From contig DEOB01000010.1 in assembly GCA_002359895.1 (NCBI GenBank), forward strand, positions 1 to 64,000: DNA of 64,000 bases. The letters are read 5' to 3'. A model generated the notes under the pieces. It saw nothing but the letters and a program-made list of their open reading frames with translations. It was not told the origin of the DNA and did not search any database. The position numbers and the translations under genes were made by a program. Below are positions 1 through 8,877 of this stretch, piece by piece (within the stretch, counting starts at the first letter, position 1; each line of letters begins with the position of its first letter). Source of the DNA: Stenotrophomonas sp. UBA2629 (GTDB taxonomy: Bacteria > Pseudomonadota > Gammaproteobacteria > Xanthomonadales > Xanthomonadaceae).

Positions 1-20
1 GACTTTAAGCCAGTATGGTT

Positions 21-50
21 GGTGCCGGTGCCGGTGCCGGTGCCGGTGCC
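21..50. repeat. GGTGCC hexanucleotide tandem repeat, 5 copies
   Basis: Five perfect head-to-tail copies of GGTGCC followed by a degenerate sixth. The unit is a multiple of three, so it could encode a Gly-Ala or Val-Pro type repeat if it belonged to a gene entering from the left, but no supporting frame can be judged at the window edge. The rest of bases 1-124 holds nothing I recognise. Confidence 0.8.
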
Positions 51-124
51 CGTGCAGGGCCGGAGGGGGCCTCGGGCTCGCAAGCTGTAAGGCATAGGGT
101 TCTCAAGCCATGAGCGTGAGTTTT

Positions 125-517
125 TTAGACGGATGATGAGCTCCGCTCACCATCGATTACCGCTTCGATGTGGTGACCGTCGGGGTCGATGAGAAAGGCT
201 GCGTAGTAGTTTTCGCCATAGTCCGGGCGTAGGCCTGGCTTACCCTTGTCGCTGCCGGCAACGGCGAGCGCGGTGCTGTGGAAACGATCGACCGCGCTCC
301 GGCTTGGTGCACTGAAGGCGAGATGGAAGCCAGGGCTTGCAGCATGTGCGCCTGGATTCACTTTGAGGCAGAGCAGGTCGTTGCCATCTTCGACGCCATA
401 GCCGATTGCGGTGTCGTCTTCGAATACCCGGCGATAGCCCAGCGCGGCGAGTGCGGCGTCGTAGAAGTCACCGCTGTGGGCCAGTTGTCGCACCGGCAAT
501 GAGATGTGATGGAGCAT
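125..517 (-). CDS. VOC (glyoxalase/bleomycin-resistance) superfamily protein
   Basis: A 130-residue single-domain protein of the vicinal-oxygen-chelate fold. The opening beta strand carries H4 (MLHHISLPV), a second candidate metal ligand H65 lies in GFHLAFSAPS, and the C-terminal strand reads NYYAAFLIDPDGHHIEAV with E118 as the usual last ligand. The NYYAAFLIDPDGH ending is typical of the small lactoylglutathione-lyase-like subfamily found across proteobacteria, whose substrates are mostly unknown. It has no signal peptide, so it is cytoplasmic. It stands alone: the left neighbour is outside the window and the next gene is about 430 bases away on the same strand. The family is clear, but the reaction is not assignable. 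Confidence 0.85.
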   Translation of the reverse strand: MLHHISLPVRQLAHSGDFYDAALAALGYRRVFEDDTAIGYGVEDGNDLLCLKVNPGAHAASPGFHLAFSAPSRSAVDRFHSTALAVAGSDKGKPGLRPDYGENYYAAFLIDPDGHHIEAVIDGERSSSSV

Positions 518-949
518 ATGCGTGATCCGATGGACGATGTTGGGGAGCGCAGAATAGGGCCGGGTGCGTTGTATGTGGCCGACAGCGTCATCACGAATTT
601 GCAGGATGAAGGCGTATCGAGTGCGGAGTTCATGCGCTTTTCAACGCTTCTGCGGGGAGCTGGCCTGGGAAGGAAAGTACTTCGGGCACCCCGGCGTTAT
701 GGAGTGATTCGACGGAGATCGCGTGTTGTTCACGCGCCTGTTCGTGGCAGAAGTGGGCAGGTGGATAAAGAAGCGCGGCGTGGAATGGGTGCTGCTTTTT
801 CCTCTTTCGATAGGGCCAGCTTCGCTTGCGCGCGGGATTGCTTCCGTAAAGCTGCATGTGATTCCCGCGGCGATGTGAGGCAAAAGCCACGCAATGGATA
901 AAGAAAAACGGCGCCAATCAGGCGCCGTTTTCTTGTCAACCGATATGGA
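518..949. other. Intergenic region without a recognisable gene
   Basis: About 430 bases between the VOC gene and the M28 peptidase gene. Short frames on both strands look like shadows, rich in Arg, Pro and Ala and without family resemblance. The only structured element I see is the terminator at its right end. Confidence 0.6.
905..931 (-). terminator. Rho-independent terminator of the M28 peptidase gene
   Basis: An 11-bp perfect stem (905-915 with 921-931, core GGCGCC) closes a 5-base loop and, read on the minus strand, runs into a T-rich tail. It lies 19 bases past the stop codon of the M28 gene. Confidence 0.85.
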
Positions 950-2659
950 TTACTTCGCCGGTGTGCTGGCTTGATTCTTCATCATCGTGTCGCGATTTGC
1001 TTTGAAGGGGTTGCCTTCGTACCAGTTTGGCCAGCTTTCACCCGCGGCCAGCTGGCTGCCGACGCCGTACAGCAGCTCGAGGTCTTCGACGGTGCCGTCC
1101 AACTTCCAGGTGGTGGCGTCGTACTCGTCCTTCGGGCCGTGGTAGCGGTCTTTGCCATAGGCTTCTGCGGCGCGCTTGCCGGCTTCGATGCCGCCGTCGA
1201 GCAGATCTTCGCCGCCGTCGGCGTAGAGCGCCGGGACGCCTGCCTTGGCGAAGTTGAAGTGGTCGGAGCGGAAGTAGAAGCCGCTCTGCACTGAGCTTTC
1301 AGCATGCAGCGTGCGGTTCTGCTTGGCGGCCAACGGCTTGAGGATGTCTTCCAGCTCCGAGCTGCCGAAACCGGTGACGGTCATGTCGCGGGCGCGGCCA
1401 TTGACCGACATCGCGTCGATGTTGATGACGCCGGCAATCTTGTTGAGCGGGAACGTCGGGTGGTTCACGTAGTACTGCGAACCCAGCAGGCCCGATTCTT
1501 CCAGCGTCACCGCAAGGAACACCACCGAGCGTTCCGGCGGGGTGGGCTGGTGTGCCAGTGCATCGGCAACTTCAAGAATGCCGGCCACGCCGGTGGCATT
1601 GTCCACCGCACCGTTATAGATGTTGTCGCCTTCTTCGCCCTCGTGTTTGCCCAGGTGATCCCAATGGGCCATGTAGAGAACGGCTTCGTCGGCGCGCTTG
1701 GTGCCCGGGAGTACGCCGACCACGTTGCGTGATTTCTTCTCGGCGATGGTGCTCTTCAGATCCAGCGAGAGCTTGGCCTGCAGGGGGACGGGCTTGAAGC
1801 CGCGTTTGTTGGCGTCGCGATAGGCCTTTTCCAGATTGAGCCCGGCGTCGGCGAACAACTTGGTTGCCGCTTCGGCGCTCAGCCAGCCCTGAGCCTGCAG
1901 ACGCGGCTCTTTATCTTCAGCTGCAGGCAGATCGTACTGCGCGCCACCCCAGGAATTCTTCACCACATCCCAGCCGTAGGATGCGCCGGCCGTGTCATGC
2001 ACGATCAGCGCCGCTGCGGCGCCCTTGCGCGCGGCTTCCTCGAATTTGTACGTCCAGCGGCCGTAGTAGGTCATGCGCTTGCCATCGAACAACTTGGCAT
2101 CGTCGACATGAAAGCCGGGGTCGTTGACGAACATGACCACGGTTTTGCCCTTCCAATCCTGGCCGGCGTAGTCGTTCCAGTTCTGCTCGGGGGCATCGAC
2201 ACCGTAACCGACAAACACCAGGTCGCTGGCGTCGATCTTGATTTCCGGCTGGCCGCTGCGGGTGCCGATGACCATGTCGGTACCGAACTTCAACTCCTGG
2301 CTGGCGTCGCCGCGCTGGATCTTCAGCACGGTGTTCGGGTCGGCCGTGGTTTCGGTCATCGGCACTTCCTGGAACCAGCTGTCGCCGTTGCCCGGCTGCA
2401 GGCCGATGCGCTGCATCTGGTCGCGGATGTAGTTGACCGTGAGTTCTTCACCGTTGCTGCCTGGCGCGCGGCCTTCAAATTCATCCGAGGCCAGGTTTTT
2501 GACCAGCTCGCCGAAGTCGGCGGCATTGATCGCACTGGCGAAGGTGTGGGCGGGCACCGGGGCGGGTGCCGGCGCGGAGGCAACGGGCGCCTCGGCGTCG
2601 CGTTTACAGGCGACCAGTGCCGCACTGGCGGCAAGGCACAACAATAACTTGCGGGGCAT
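950..2659 (-). CDS. M28 family zinc aminopeptidase, secreted lipoprotein
   Basis: A 569-residue peptidase that probably removes N-terminal residues from peptides outside the cytoplasm. The chosen ATG gives a lipoprotein signal with lipobox LVAC (C18) and has GGAG six bases upstream; longer in-frame starts add unlikely Arg-rich sequence. A Pro/Ala-rich linker (20-40) precedes the body. A PA-type insert (about 140-310, VFVGYGVDAPEQNWNDY and GKTVVMFVNDPG) splits the catalytic domain, as in many M28 proteins. Metal and catalytic residues are visible: H332 and D334 (AHWDHLG), D353 (AVDNATG), E387/E388 (TLEESG), and a late RSDHFNF with the last His ligand. The gene is followed by a strong terminator. 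The N-terminal Cys predicts anchoring in the envelope, probably the outer membrane. The family is certain; the substrate is unknown. Confidence 0.93.
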   Translation of the reverse strand: MPRKLLLCLAASAALVACKRDAEAPVASAPAPAPVPAHTFASAINAADFGELVKNLASDEFEGRAPGSNGEELTVNYIRDQMQRIGLQPGNGDSWFQEVPMTETTADPNTVLKIQRGDASQELKFGTDMVIGTRSGQPEIKIDASDLVFVGYGVDAPEQNWNDYAGQDWKGKTVVMFVNDPGFHVDDAKLFDGKRMTYYGRWTYKFEEAARKGAAAALIVHDTAGASYGWDVVKNSWGGAQYDLPAAEDKEPRLQAQGWLSAEAATKLFADAGLNLEKAYRDANKRGFKPVPLQAKLSLDLKSTIAEKKSRNVVGVLPGTKRADEAVLYMAHWDHLGKHEGEEGDNIYNGAVDNATGVAGILEVADALAHQPTPPERSVVFLAVTLEESGLLGSQYYVNHPTFPLNKIAGVINIDAMSVNGRARDMTVTGFGSSELEDILKPLAAKQNRTLHAESSVQSGFYFRSDHFNFAKAGVPALYADGGEDLLDGGIEAGKRAAEAYGKDRYHGPKDEYDATTWKLDGTVEDLELLYGVGSQLAAGESWPNWYEGNPFKANRDTMMKNQASTPAK

Positions 2660-2714
2660 GGGAACTCCGAAATGCAGTCGAACCCCGATTCTAGGCCGAA
2701 GCGGGGTGCCAGAC

Positions 2715-3371
2715 TCAGTTGGCCGGCGCGGTTTCGGTACTGAAGTGCTGAACCGTTGCGCCAGTGACCGGGCCAATGCGAGCGGAGTCATGCACATAGA
2801 GCACAACGTCGCGCTCGAATTGCAACGCGCCTTCAACCACCGCATTCGGGCCAATGATGATGCGCGGCTTGCGCGGCGCCTTGAACGAGATGCCAAAGGA
2901 TGGGCGCTCCACCTTGATGCCGCCCTTGACCACCGAATCCACGCCGACGGTGATGTCGCCGTTCACGGTTTCGATGTCGCCACCGAGCTGCGTGGCGACC
3001 AGGCCGATGCCGCCATTCACTGTGCTGATGTTGCCGCTGATGCGGCTGCCACGGTCAACGAAGATGCTGCCGTTCACGGTTTCCAATCCGCCGGAGAGCA
3101 CGAGATTGTGGCCCGCGCGGATACCGCCATTGACGGTTTCGATGCTGCGCGCGGTGACGTTGTTTTCAGTGCGAATGCCGCCGTTGACGGTCTCCACGCT
3201 GCGCGCGGTCACACCGCTTGCCAGCTGGATGCTGCCATTGACGGTGTCCAGATCGCGGTAGCTGGCACCGGCGGTGGTTTGAATGCTGCCATTGACTTTG
3301 CTGATGTCTTCATCAGCCAGTGCCTGCGGTGCAACGGCGGCCAAGGCAAGCACTAGGAGGAATCGTTTCAT
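2715..3371 (-). CDS. Secreted VNG-repeat (beta-solenoid-like) protein
   Basis: A 218-residue protein with a cleavable signal peptide (MKRFLLVLALAAVAPQALA, 1-19). The chosen ATG has AGGAAA upstream; longer starts have none. The body is built of repeats centred on (T)VNG(S/G)I, with VNG starting near residues 26, 44, 62, 80, 99, 118 and 136, a period of 18-19 residues. This regularity predicts a right-handed beta-helix resembling DUF4097/polymer-forming proteins. A basic patch (KAPRKPR, about 164-170) and a non-repeat strand region end the protein. It shares orientation with the M28 gene, 55 bases away, so they may be cotranscribed. No catalytic motif is visible, and a structural or scaffold role in the periplasm is inference. 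Confidence 0.8.
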   Translation of the reverse strand: MKRFLLVLALAAVAPQALADEDISKVNGSIQTTAGASYRDLDTVNGSIQLASGVTARSVETVNGGIRTENNVTARSIETVNGGIRAGHNLVLSGGLETVNGSIFVDRGSRISGNISTVNGGIGLVATQLGGDIETVNGDITVGVDSVVKGGIKVERPSFGISFKAPRKPRIIIGPNAVVEGALQFERDVVLYVHDSARIGPVTGATVQHFSTETAPAN

Positions 3372-3461
3372 GGGAATTTCCTGATGGGCATTCCGGGGAC
3401 AGAAGCCGATGGCACCACGCTTGGTTACAATCCGCACCTGCCTTAAGTCACTGGAAAGCCA

Positions 3462-4766
3462 TTGCGCCAGACTTGCTACCGCCGCCGCCATGACCCGCGC
3501 CGGGCGCTGCCGCGCTGGAGCACTGGCTGCCTGTTGGTCCTGGCGTTGGCGGCGGGCCCGTTGTTGGCGCAGAACACGCCGCGCGATGCCGAGAAAAAGC
3601 TGCAGCAGCTGCGTGGCGAACTGAAGGGCGTTTCGCAGGAGCGCCGGCAACTGGAAGCCCAGCGCGGCGATGCCCAGCAGCGTCTGCGTGATGCGGACCA
3701 GAAGGTGGCCCGCAGCGGCCGCGCGGTGGCTGAATCCGAAGCGGCGGTGCGCCGCGAGCAGCAGACATTGGCGCAGCTGCAGCAGCGCAAGGCTGAACTG
3801 GAAAGTGGCCTGTCACGGCAGCGGCAGCAGCTTGCTGCGTTGGTGCGCAGTGCCTATCAGCTGGGCAATCACGCGCCGCTGAAGCTGCTGTTGTCGCAGG
3901 ACCGGGTTGCCGATGGCAATCGCCAGCTGGCGTATCACCGTTATCTGCAGCGCGAACGTGCCCAGGCCATCACCGCGTTGACGGCCGACCTGCAGACACT
4001 CAGCACCACCGAACAGCAGATTGTGGCGCGCAGCCAGGAGCTGGAGCAGGCGCGGGCGCAGCAGCGGCAGCAGGCCGCATTGCTGACGCAGGATCGTCGC
4101 CAGCGTGCATCGCTGCTGACCGAACTGGACCAACGCTATCAGGACCGCAGTGAACGTGAGGCGGCGTTAGGCAAGGATGCGAAATCGCTGGAGCGGCTGT
4201 TGGCCAACCTGCGTGCGACCGCGGCACGCGCCGAAGCCGAGCGACGTGCGGCTGCCCGTCGCGCTGCGGCCGAACAGGCGCGTCAGAGCGCTGCCAGCAC
4301 CGGCACAGCGGGGCGCACACCCTCGCGTGGTACGGCCGCAGGCAAGACGCCACCACGGGTGGTGGCCAATGCGCCGGCCCCCCGTGTTGGTGGCTTGGGA
4401 TGGCCGCTGTCGGGCAATCTGTTGGCCCGTTACGGCGGCCGCCTGCCGGATGGCCGCAACAGCGCCGGTGTGCTGATCGGCGCGCCAGCCGGCAGCACGG
4501 TGACGGCGGTGGCCGACGGCACGGTGGTGTTTTCCGACTGGATGACCGGCTACGGCATGATCCTGATCGTTGACCACGGCAACGGCTACATGAGCCTGTA
4601 CGCACACAACGACGCATTGCTGCGTGACGCTGGTGCCCGCGTGCGCCGTGGCGAGGCGGTGGCCAAGGTCGGCAACTCCGGCGGTCAAGGGGTTACTGCG
4701 CTGTACTTCGAGCTGCGCCGTGGTGGCCAGCCGATAGATCCTGCGACCTGGCTGCAGCGGCAGTAG
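3462..4766 (+). CDS. envC: EnvC-type murein hydrolase activator (degenerate LytM)
   Basis: A 434-residue periplasmic protein expected to activate amidases (AmiA/AmiB type) at the division septum. After a basic start comes a signal segment (about 20-36, LLVLALAAGPLLAQ), then a long coiled coil rich in Gln, Arg, Glu and Ala (about 42-270), a Gly/Thr/Pro/Arg linker, and a C-terminal M23/LytM domain (about 325-432). The LytM domain is degenerate: the HxGxD position reads NSAGVLIG and the HxH position reads YFELR, so zinc ligands are missing. This is the EnvC hallmark and separates it from active M23 enzymes such as the one at 62164. The S41 peptidase gene follows on the same strand, a neighbour pair common in gammaproteobacteria. 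Confidence 0.92.
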   Translation: MRQTCYRRRHDPRRALPRWSTGCLLVLALAAGPLLAQNTPRDAEKKLQQLRGELKGVSQERRQLEAQRGDAQQRLRDADQKVARSGRAVAESEAAVRREQQTLAQLQQRKAELESGLSRQRQQLAALVRSAYQLGNHAPLKLLLSQDRVADGNRQLAYHRYLQRERAQAITALTADLQTLSTTEQQIVARSQELEQARAQQRQQAALLTQDRRQRASLLTELDQRYQDRSEREAALGKDAKSLERLLANLRATAARAEAERRAAARRAAAEQARQSAASTGTAGRTPSRGTAAGKTPPRVVANAPAPRVGGLGWPLSGNLLARYGGRLPDGRNSAGVLIGAPAGSTVTAVADGTVVFSDWMTGYGMILIVDHGNGYMSLYAHNDALLRDAGARVRRGEAVAKVGNSGGQGVTALYFELRRGGQPIDPATWLQRQ

Positions 4767-4941
4767 TCTCCGCGCATGTGGCGTGGGTTTTGACAACGCC
4801 CCGTGAACGAACCGGCGATGGAGTTATCGCAACAGGATGCAGGCGTTGGCGGGTGGCCGGTTCAACGAGAATTTAGCTGGGCTTCGCGCATAATCGGGGC
4901 CAGCACCTTCGACGTGCATTCGTTTTCTCATGGAGTGGTTC

Positions 4942-6408
4942 ATGCGTGTAGCCCGTCTTGTTGCTGCCCTGCTCTTGGTCCTGTCCCCTGCCGTCGCGCT
5001 GGCGCAGCGCGCACCGGACAAAGCCCCTGCGGCAGATGATCCCGATACCAAGGAATCGGTGACCTCACGTGTCCCGTTGGATGAAATCCGCCGCTTTGTT
5101 GCGGTGTACAACGCGGTACGCGCCGCCTATGTCGACCCGGTGGATGACAAGCAGCTGATGCAGTCGGCGGTGCGTGGCCTGCTGCTGGAACTGGACCCGC
5201 ACAGCACCTACTTCGACAAGGAAGATGCACAGGCCTTCGATGAGCAGGCCACGGGCGCCTACGAAGGCATCGGCGTGGAGCTGCTGCAGCAGGACAACGT
5301 GCTCAAAGTGGTATCCCCGATTGATGACACGCCGGCAACGCGTGCGGGCATCCTCGCTGGTGATCTGATCATTGCCATCGACGGCAAGCCGATCAGCGCC
5401 ATTGAAGCGATGGAGCCGCTGCGTGGCACCGCCGGCAGCAAGGTGGTGCTGACCATCGAGCGTGGTGAAGGCAAGCCGTTCGACGTCACCGTGGTGCGCG
5501 AAACCATCCGCGTCACCAGCGTGCGCAGCAAAATGCTGGAACCCGGTTACGGCTACGTGCGCATCAGCACCTTCCAGGCCGATACCGCCGCTGACTTCCA
5601 GAAGCACATCCAGCAGTTGCAGGCGCAGTCCGGCGGCAAGCTGAAGGGTTTGGTGCTGGACCTGCGCAGCAACCCGGGTGGGCTTTTGACAGCCGCCGTA
5701 CAGGTAGCCGACGACCTGCTCGAAAAGGGCGGCATCGTCAGCACACGCGGGCGCATTTCCATCAGCGACGCCAAGTTCGATGCCACCCCGGGCGATCTTA
5801 TGAAGGGCGCGCCGGTCATGGTGCTGGTGGATGCCGGCTCGGCCAGTGCGTCGGAAGTGCTGGCCGGCGCTCTGCGCGACAACCAGCGTGCGCGGGTGAT
5901 CGGCAGCCGCACCTTCGGCAAGGGTTCGGTGCAGACGGTGTTGCCGTTGGATAACGGCGATTCGGTCAAGCTCACCACCGCCCGCTATTACACGCCGAGT
6001 GGGCGCTCGATCCAGGCCACCGGCATCCTGCCGGATGTGGAGCTGGCGCCCGAGCCGAATGATGCCCGCAAGGATCTGCCGGCCAGCCTGGTCGATTACA
6101 GCGAAGCCAGCCTGCCCGGCCACCTGCGCGGCGACGACGAGGCCACCGCCAGCAAAGCCGGCGTGGTGTTGTCGGGTGAAGGCCCGGTGCAGGCGGCTTT
6201 GCGCGAGCTCAAGCAGCCCGGTTCGGTAGCGAACGAAGCCAAGGCCAAGGCCGCAGCGGCAGTCCCGCCCGCTGCGGCAAAGGCAGATGCCGCGAAACCG
6301 GAAGCGGCAGCACCTGTTACCGCACAGCCCAAGCCCCTGCCGGCCGAGCCCGTTGCGCCCCCGGCGCAGGTTGAGCCGCCCAGGCCGACGACCGGCGACG
6401 GCAAGTAA
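4942..6408 (+). CDS. ctpA: S41 family carboxy-terminal processing peptidase
   Basis: A 488-residue periplasmic serine peptidase with a PDZ domain. I place the start at 4942 (signal peptide MRVARLVAALLLVLSPAVALA) because GGAG at 4932-4935 is well spaced to it; an in-frame ATG at 4930 would overlap that site. The PDZ domain spans about 108-190 (YEGIGVEL, PATRAGILAGDLI, GKPI). The S41 core carries LRSNPGGLL and the catalytic pair S302 (AGSASASE) and K327 (FGKGSVQ), 25 residues apart as in CtpA/Prc. From about 400 the C-terminus is an Ala/Pro/Lys-rich tail of low complexity. In the family these enzymes trim or degrade envelope proteins, including amidase regulators and peptidoglycan endopeptidases, which fits the envC neighbour. 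A strong terminator follows. Confidence 0.94.
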   Translation: MRVARLVAALLLVLSPAVALAQRAPDKAPAADDPDTKESVTSRVPLDEIRRFVAVYNAVRAAYVDPVDDKQLMQSAVRGLLLELDPHSTYFDKEDAQAFDEQATGAYEGIGVELLQQDNVLKVVSPIDDTPATRAGILAGDLIIAIDGKPISAIEAMEPLRGTAGSKVVLTIERGEGKPFDVTVVRETIRVTSVRSKMLEPGYGYVRISTFQADTAADFQKHIQQLQAQSGGKLKGLVLDLRSNPGGLLTAAVQVADDLLEKGGIVSTRGRISISDAKFDATPGDLMKGAPVMVLVDAGSASASEVLAGALRDNQRARVIGSRTFGKGSVQTVLPLDNGDSVKLTTARYYTPSGRSIQATGILPDVELAPEPNDARKDLPASLVDYSEASLPGHLRGDDEATASKAGVVLSGEGPVQAALRELKQPGSVANEAKAKAAAAVPPAAAKADAAKPEAAAPVTAQPKPLPAEPVAPPAQVEPPRPTTGDGK

Positions 6409-6415
6409 GACAGAA

Positions 6416-6436
6416 CGGCCCTGCACTGCAGGGCCG
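6416..6436 (+). terminator. Hairpin terminator after ctpA
   Basis: A perfect 10-bp palindrome (core GGCCCTGCA) with almost no spacer (effective loop 3-5 bases) lies 8 bases past the ctpA stop and is followed by the T-rich CTTCATTT. Confidence 0.7.
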
Positions 6437-6539
6437 CTTCATTTCAGGGACCTTGGTTTTGTCGGGAACAGGTACGGCTTGGATGCACTGATATCGGCGT
6501 GGATCGCGCCGTGCAGGAATCGCAGCGCGCAAACGGCCG

Positions 6540-7232
6540 TTAGAAGCCGTGGCTTTTACGCAACCGCCGCGCGATGGCCGCGCGCACGTACAGGCCGTAA
6601 ACAATGCCGAACAGGAAACCTGCGACGTGCGCGGACCAGGCCACCATGCCGAAGCTGGGGCCGATGTAGGCAAACACCACCTGCAAGGCCGCCCATGCGC
6701 CGATCAACAGGAAAGCGGGCGCCCGGACAAATTCCAGGAACAGGCCCAACGGCAGCACCAGGCCCAGTCGCGCGCCGGGAAACATCGCAAGGTAGGTCCC
6801 CATCAATGCGGATACCGCGCCGCTGGCGCCAATGATGGTCCGTTCAGGCGTACCCATCACATACAACGCAGCCAGGTTGGCAGCGGCCCCGCCCAGCAGG
6901 AACAACAGCAGCAGCCGCCACGGCCCGAGCATGCGTTCGGCCGGTGGCCCGAAAATCAGCAGAAACACCAGATTCCCGAGCAGGTGCAGCCAATCGGCAT
7001 GCAGAAACAGCGCGGTGAACAGCCGCAACACGCTGCCGTCCCGAAGCGCGGCCCACCAGTCCTGCGGGTTTCCAAGGCCGGTGGACAGGGCGCCCCAGTC
7101 CAGCCACAGCGAGCGCCTCGCCTCATCTGGCCGTGAGATCGACCACAGAAATGCCAGCCAGATGACCACGAACAGCAGTGGCACGGCCCAGCGCAGGCCC
7201 GGCTTCTTACGGGAGGGGATGGAAACGAACAT
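6540..7232 (-). CDS. Rhomboid family intramembrane serine protease
   Basis: A 230-residue polytopic membrane protein. The ATG start at 7232 is preferred over an in-frame TTG ten codons upstream that lacks a ribosome site. Rhomboid features are all present: an HxxxN element in membrane segment 2 (HLLGN, H83/N87), the catalytic GASG serine (S137) at the start of a helix, and the catalytic histidine H202 (AHVAGFLFG). There are about six hydrophobic segments, at roughly 15-30, 70-95, 105-127, 135-152, 157-190 and 197-218. The enzyme would cleave transmembrane substrates in the inner membrane; the substrate is unknown. It is convergent with ctpA. Confidence 0.92.
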   Translation of the reverse strand: MFVSIPSRKKPGLRWAVPLLFVVIWLAFLWSISRPDEARRSLWLDWGALSTGLGNPQDWWAALRDGSVLRLFTALFLHADWLHLLGNLVFLLIFGPPAERMLGPWRLLLLFLLGGAAANLAALYVMGTPERTIIGASGAVSALMGTYLAMFPGARLGLVLPLGLFLEFVRAPAFLLIGAWAALQVVFAYIGPSFGMVAWSAHVAGFLFGIVYGLYVRAAIARRLRKSHGF

Positions 7233-7293
7233 GTGGGCAAAGCCTAACCCGGCGCCCGTCAACGGTGGGGTCTGAAGTTTTTTGAAGCCGTTA

Positions 7294-7321
7294 TTGTTTA
7301 GTTAAGGTTGCTGCGTAATAC
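7294..7321 (+). promoter_or_regulatory. Possible sigma70-type promoter of fadL
   Basis: TTGTTT and TAATAC are separated by 16 bases, about 120 bases before the fadL start codon. The match is only moderate, and the implied 5' leader of about 115 bases is long enough for post-transcriptional control. Confidence 0.35.
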
Positions 7322-7443
7322 TGCATACGGCGTCGTATGTCGGGAGGGGACTCCGGCGCACTTCCTGGAAGCTTCGGCAGCTGGGCGGTGCAGGCGCAAA
7401 AACGAACTTCATCGTCTTACGTCTTACGGAGAGAGTTTCCAAC

Positions 7444-8817
7444 ATGACTGCTTCCTCATTTGCACGCGTTACCGCTTTGGCTGTCGGCATTGCCGGCGCA
7501 CTGACGTTTGGCCACGCCCAGGGCGCGGCTTTCCAGCTGAAAGAGAACAGCGCCAAGGGCCTGGGCCGCGCGTTCGCTGGTTCGACCAGCGCGTGGGGTG
7601 ACGCTTCGGTGATCGCCACCAACCCGGCCTCGATGCGCCTGCTTGACGGCCGTCAGTTCCAGGCCGATGTGAGCGCCATCAGCTTCTCGGCTGATTTCAA
7701 GAAGGACAGCGGCCGTTACGTGGGCCCGACCGGTGCGGGTACCGGCATGCCGATCAGCGGTGGCAATGGCGGCGATGCCGGCATGATCGCCCCGGTCCCG
7801 GCAGCTTACTTCCATGTGCCGTTCGGCGAAGACGACAAGATGCACTTCGGCCTGTCGCTGACCGCACCGTTCGGTTTCACCACCGAATACGACCGTGACT
7901 GGGTTGGCCGCTACCACGGCGTGAAGACCGACCTGAAGGCCATCGACCTGGGCGCCGCGTTCTCCTACGACGTCAACCCGTATGTGTCCTTCGGTGCCAG
8001 CGTGTTCGTCGAGCACCTGACCATTGAACTGACCAATGCTGTCGACTTCGGTACGGTTGCTTACGCCGCCACCAACGGCGCCAGCGCCGCTGTGGGCCTG
8101 ACCCCGGGCAGCGCCGATGGCTTTGCTTCGGTGGAAGGCGACAACAATGCGGTGGGTTACGTGATCGGCGGTACCTTCAGCCCGAGCGAAGACACCAACA
8201 TCGCGCTGAGCTACCGCTCCAAGGTCGAGCACAAGATCACCGGCGGCAAGGCCAAGTTCAACGTGCCTGCGCTGGCTGCTGCGGCTCTGCAGACCGATGC
8301 CCGTGGCATCTTCGTCAACACCAGCGGCAAGGCCACTGTCACGCTGCCGGCATCGGCAACGCTGAGCGTCACTCACCGCGTCAATGACCGTTGGACGGTG
8401 ATGGGCGACGTGACCCGCACCGCATGGGCCCCGGCCTTTGACAAGGTGGTTGTGGACTTCGCTTCGAACCAGCAGGACAACGCGCTGGAGTTCGGCTACA
8501 AGGACACCACCTTCGCCTCGCTGGGTGCCGAGTACAAGCTGTCGGAAACCATCACCCTGCGCGGTGGTGTTGCCTATGACCAGAGCCCGACCACCAACGA
8601 GCACCGTGATGTGCGCGTGCCGGACGTGACCCGTAAGTGGGTGTCGCTGGGCCTGGGCTGGACCCCGTCGGAGAAGACCGAGTTCAACTTCGGTTACACC
8701 CACCTGTTCACCGACGAGCCGACGATCAACATCACCTCGGTAACCAACAGCACGCTGAAGGGCAAGTACGACGTGGGCGGCGACATCCTGGCTGCTTCGA
8801 TCAACTACAAGTTCTGA
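7444..8817 (+). CDS. fadL: FadL/OmpP1/TodX family outer-membrane transporter
   Basis: A 457-residue outer-membrane beta barrel for hydrophobic substrates, classically long-chain fatty acids. The signal peptide ends after GHAQG (about residues 1-28). The mature N-terminus starts AAFQLKENSAKGLGRAFAGSTSAWGDASVIATNPASM, which is the FadL plug/hatch signature, and the protein ends in F (ASINYKF), the outer-membrane insertion signal. Alternating beta strands fill the rest. The gene is flanked by a possible promoter and a strong terminator, so it is probably monocistronic. The substrate could also be an aromatic hydrocarbon, as in TodX relatives. Confidence 0.93.
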   Translation: MTASSFARVTALAVGIAGALTFGHAQGAAFQLKENSAKGLGRAFAGSTSAWGDASVIATNPASMRLLDGRQFQADVSAISFSADFKKDSGRYVGPTGAGTGMPISGGNGGDAGMIAPVPAAYFHVPFGEDDKMHFGLSLTAPFGFTTEYDRDWVGRYHGVKTDLKAIDLGAAFSYDVNPYVSFGASVFVEHLTIELTNAVDFGTVAYAATNGASAAVGLTPGSADGFASVEGDNNAVGYVIGGTFSPSEDTNIALSYRSKVEHKITGGKAKFNVPALAAAALQTDARGIFVNTSGKATVTLPASATLSVTHRVNDRWTVMGDVTRTAWAPAFDKVVVDFASNQQDNALEFGYKDTTFASLGAEYKLSETITLRGGVAYDQSPTTNEHRDVRVPDVTRKWVSLGLGWTPSEKTEFNFGYTHLFTDEPTINITSVTNSTLKGKYDVGGDILAASINYKF

Positions 8818-8847
8818 TCTGATTTGTAGATAAGTCAGCGTTTCATG

Positions 8848-8877
8848 CAGAAAGCCCCGCGAAAGCGGGGCTTTCTG
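8848..8877 (+). terminator. Rho-independent terminator of fadL
   Basis: A 13-bp stem (8848-8860 with 8865-8877) with a GAAA tetraloop and a short T-rich tail, 30 bases past the fadL stop. Confidence 0.9.

Noticed and set aside
21..50. CRISPR or minisatellite system at the left edge
   Set aside because: Only a five-copy hexamer, with no spacers and no associated genes.
506..901. 131-residue frame beside the VOC gene
   Set aside because: No ribosome site, no family resemblance, Arg-rich; likely non-coding.
5065..6426. Long open frame antisense to ctpA
   Set aside because: It mirrors the coding strand of a well-supported gene; the composition is His, Arg and Gln-rich and no family is visible. 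GC-rich codon use leaves the opposite frame open.
7456..8703. 415-residue frame antisense to fadL
   Set aside because: Shadow of fadL; no start context or family signal.
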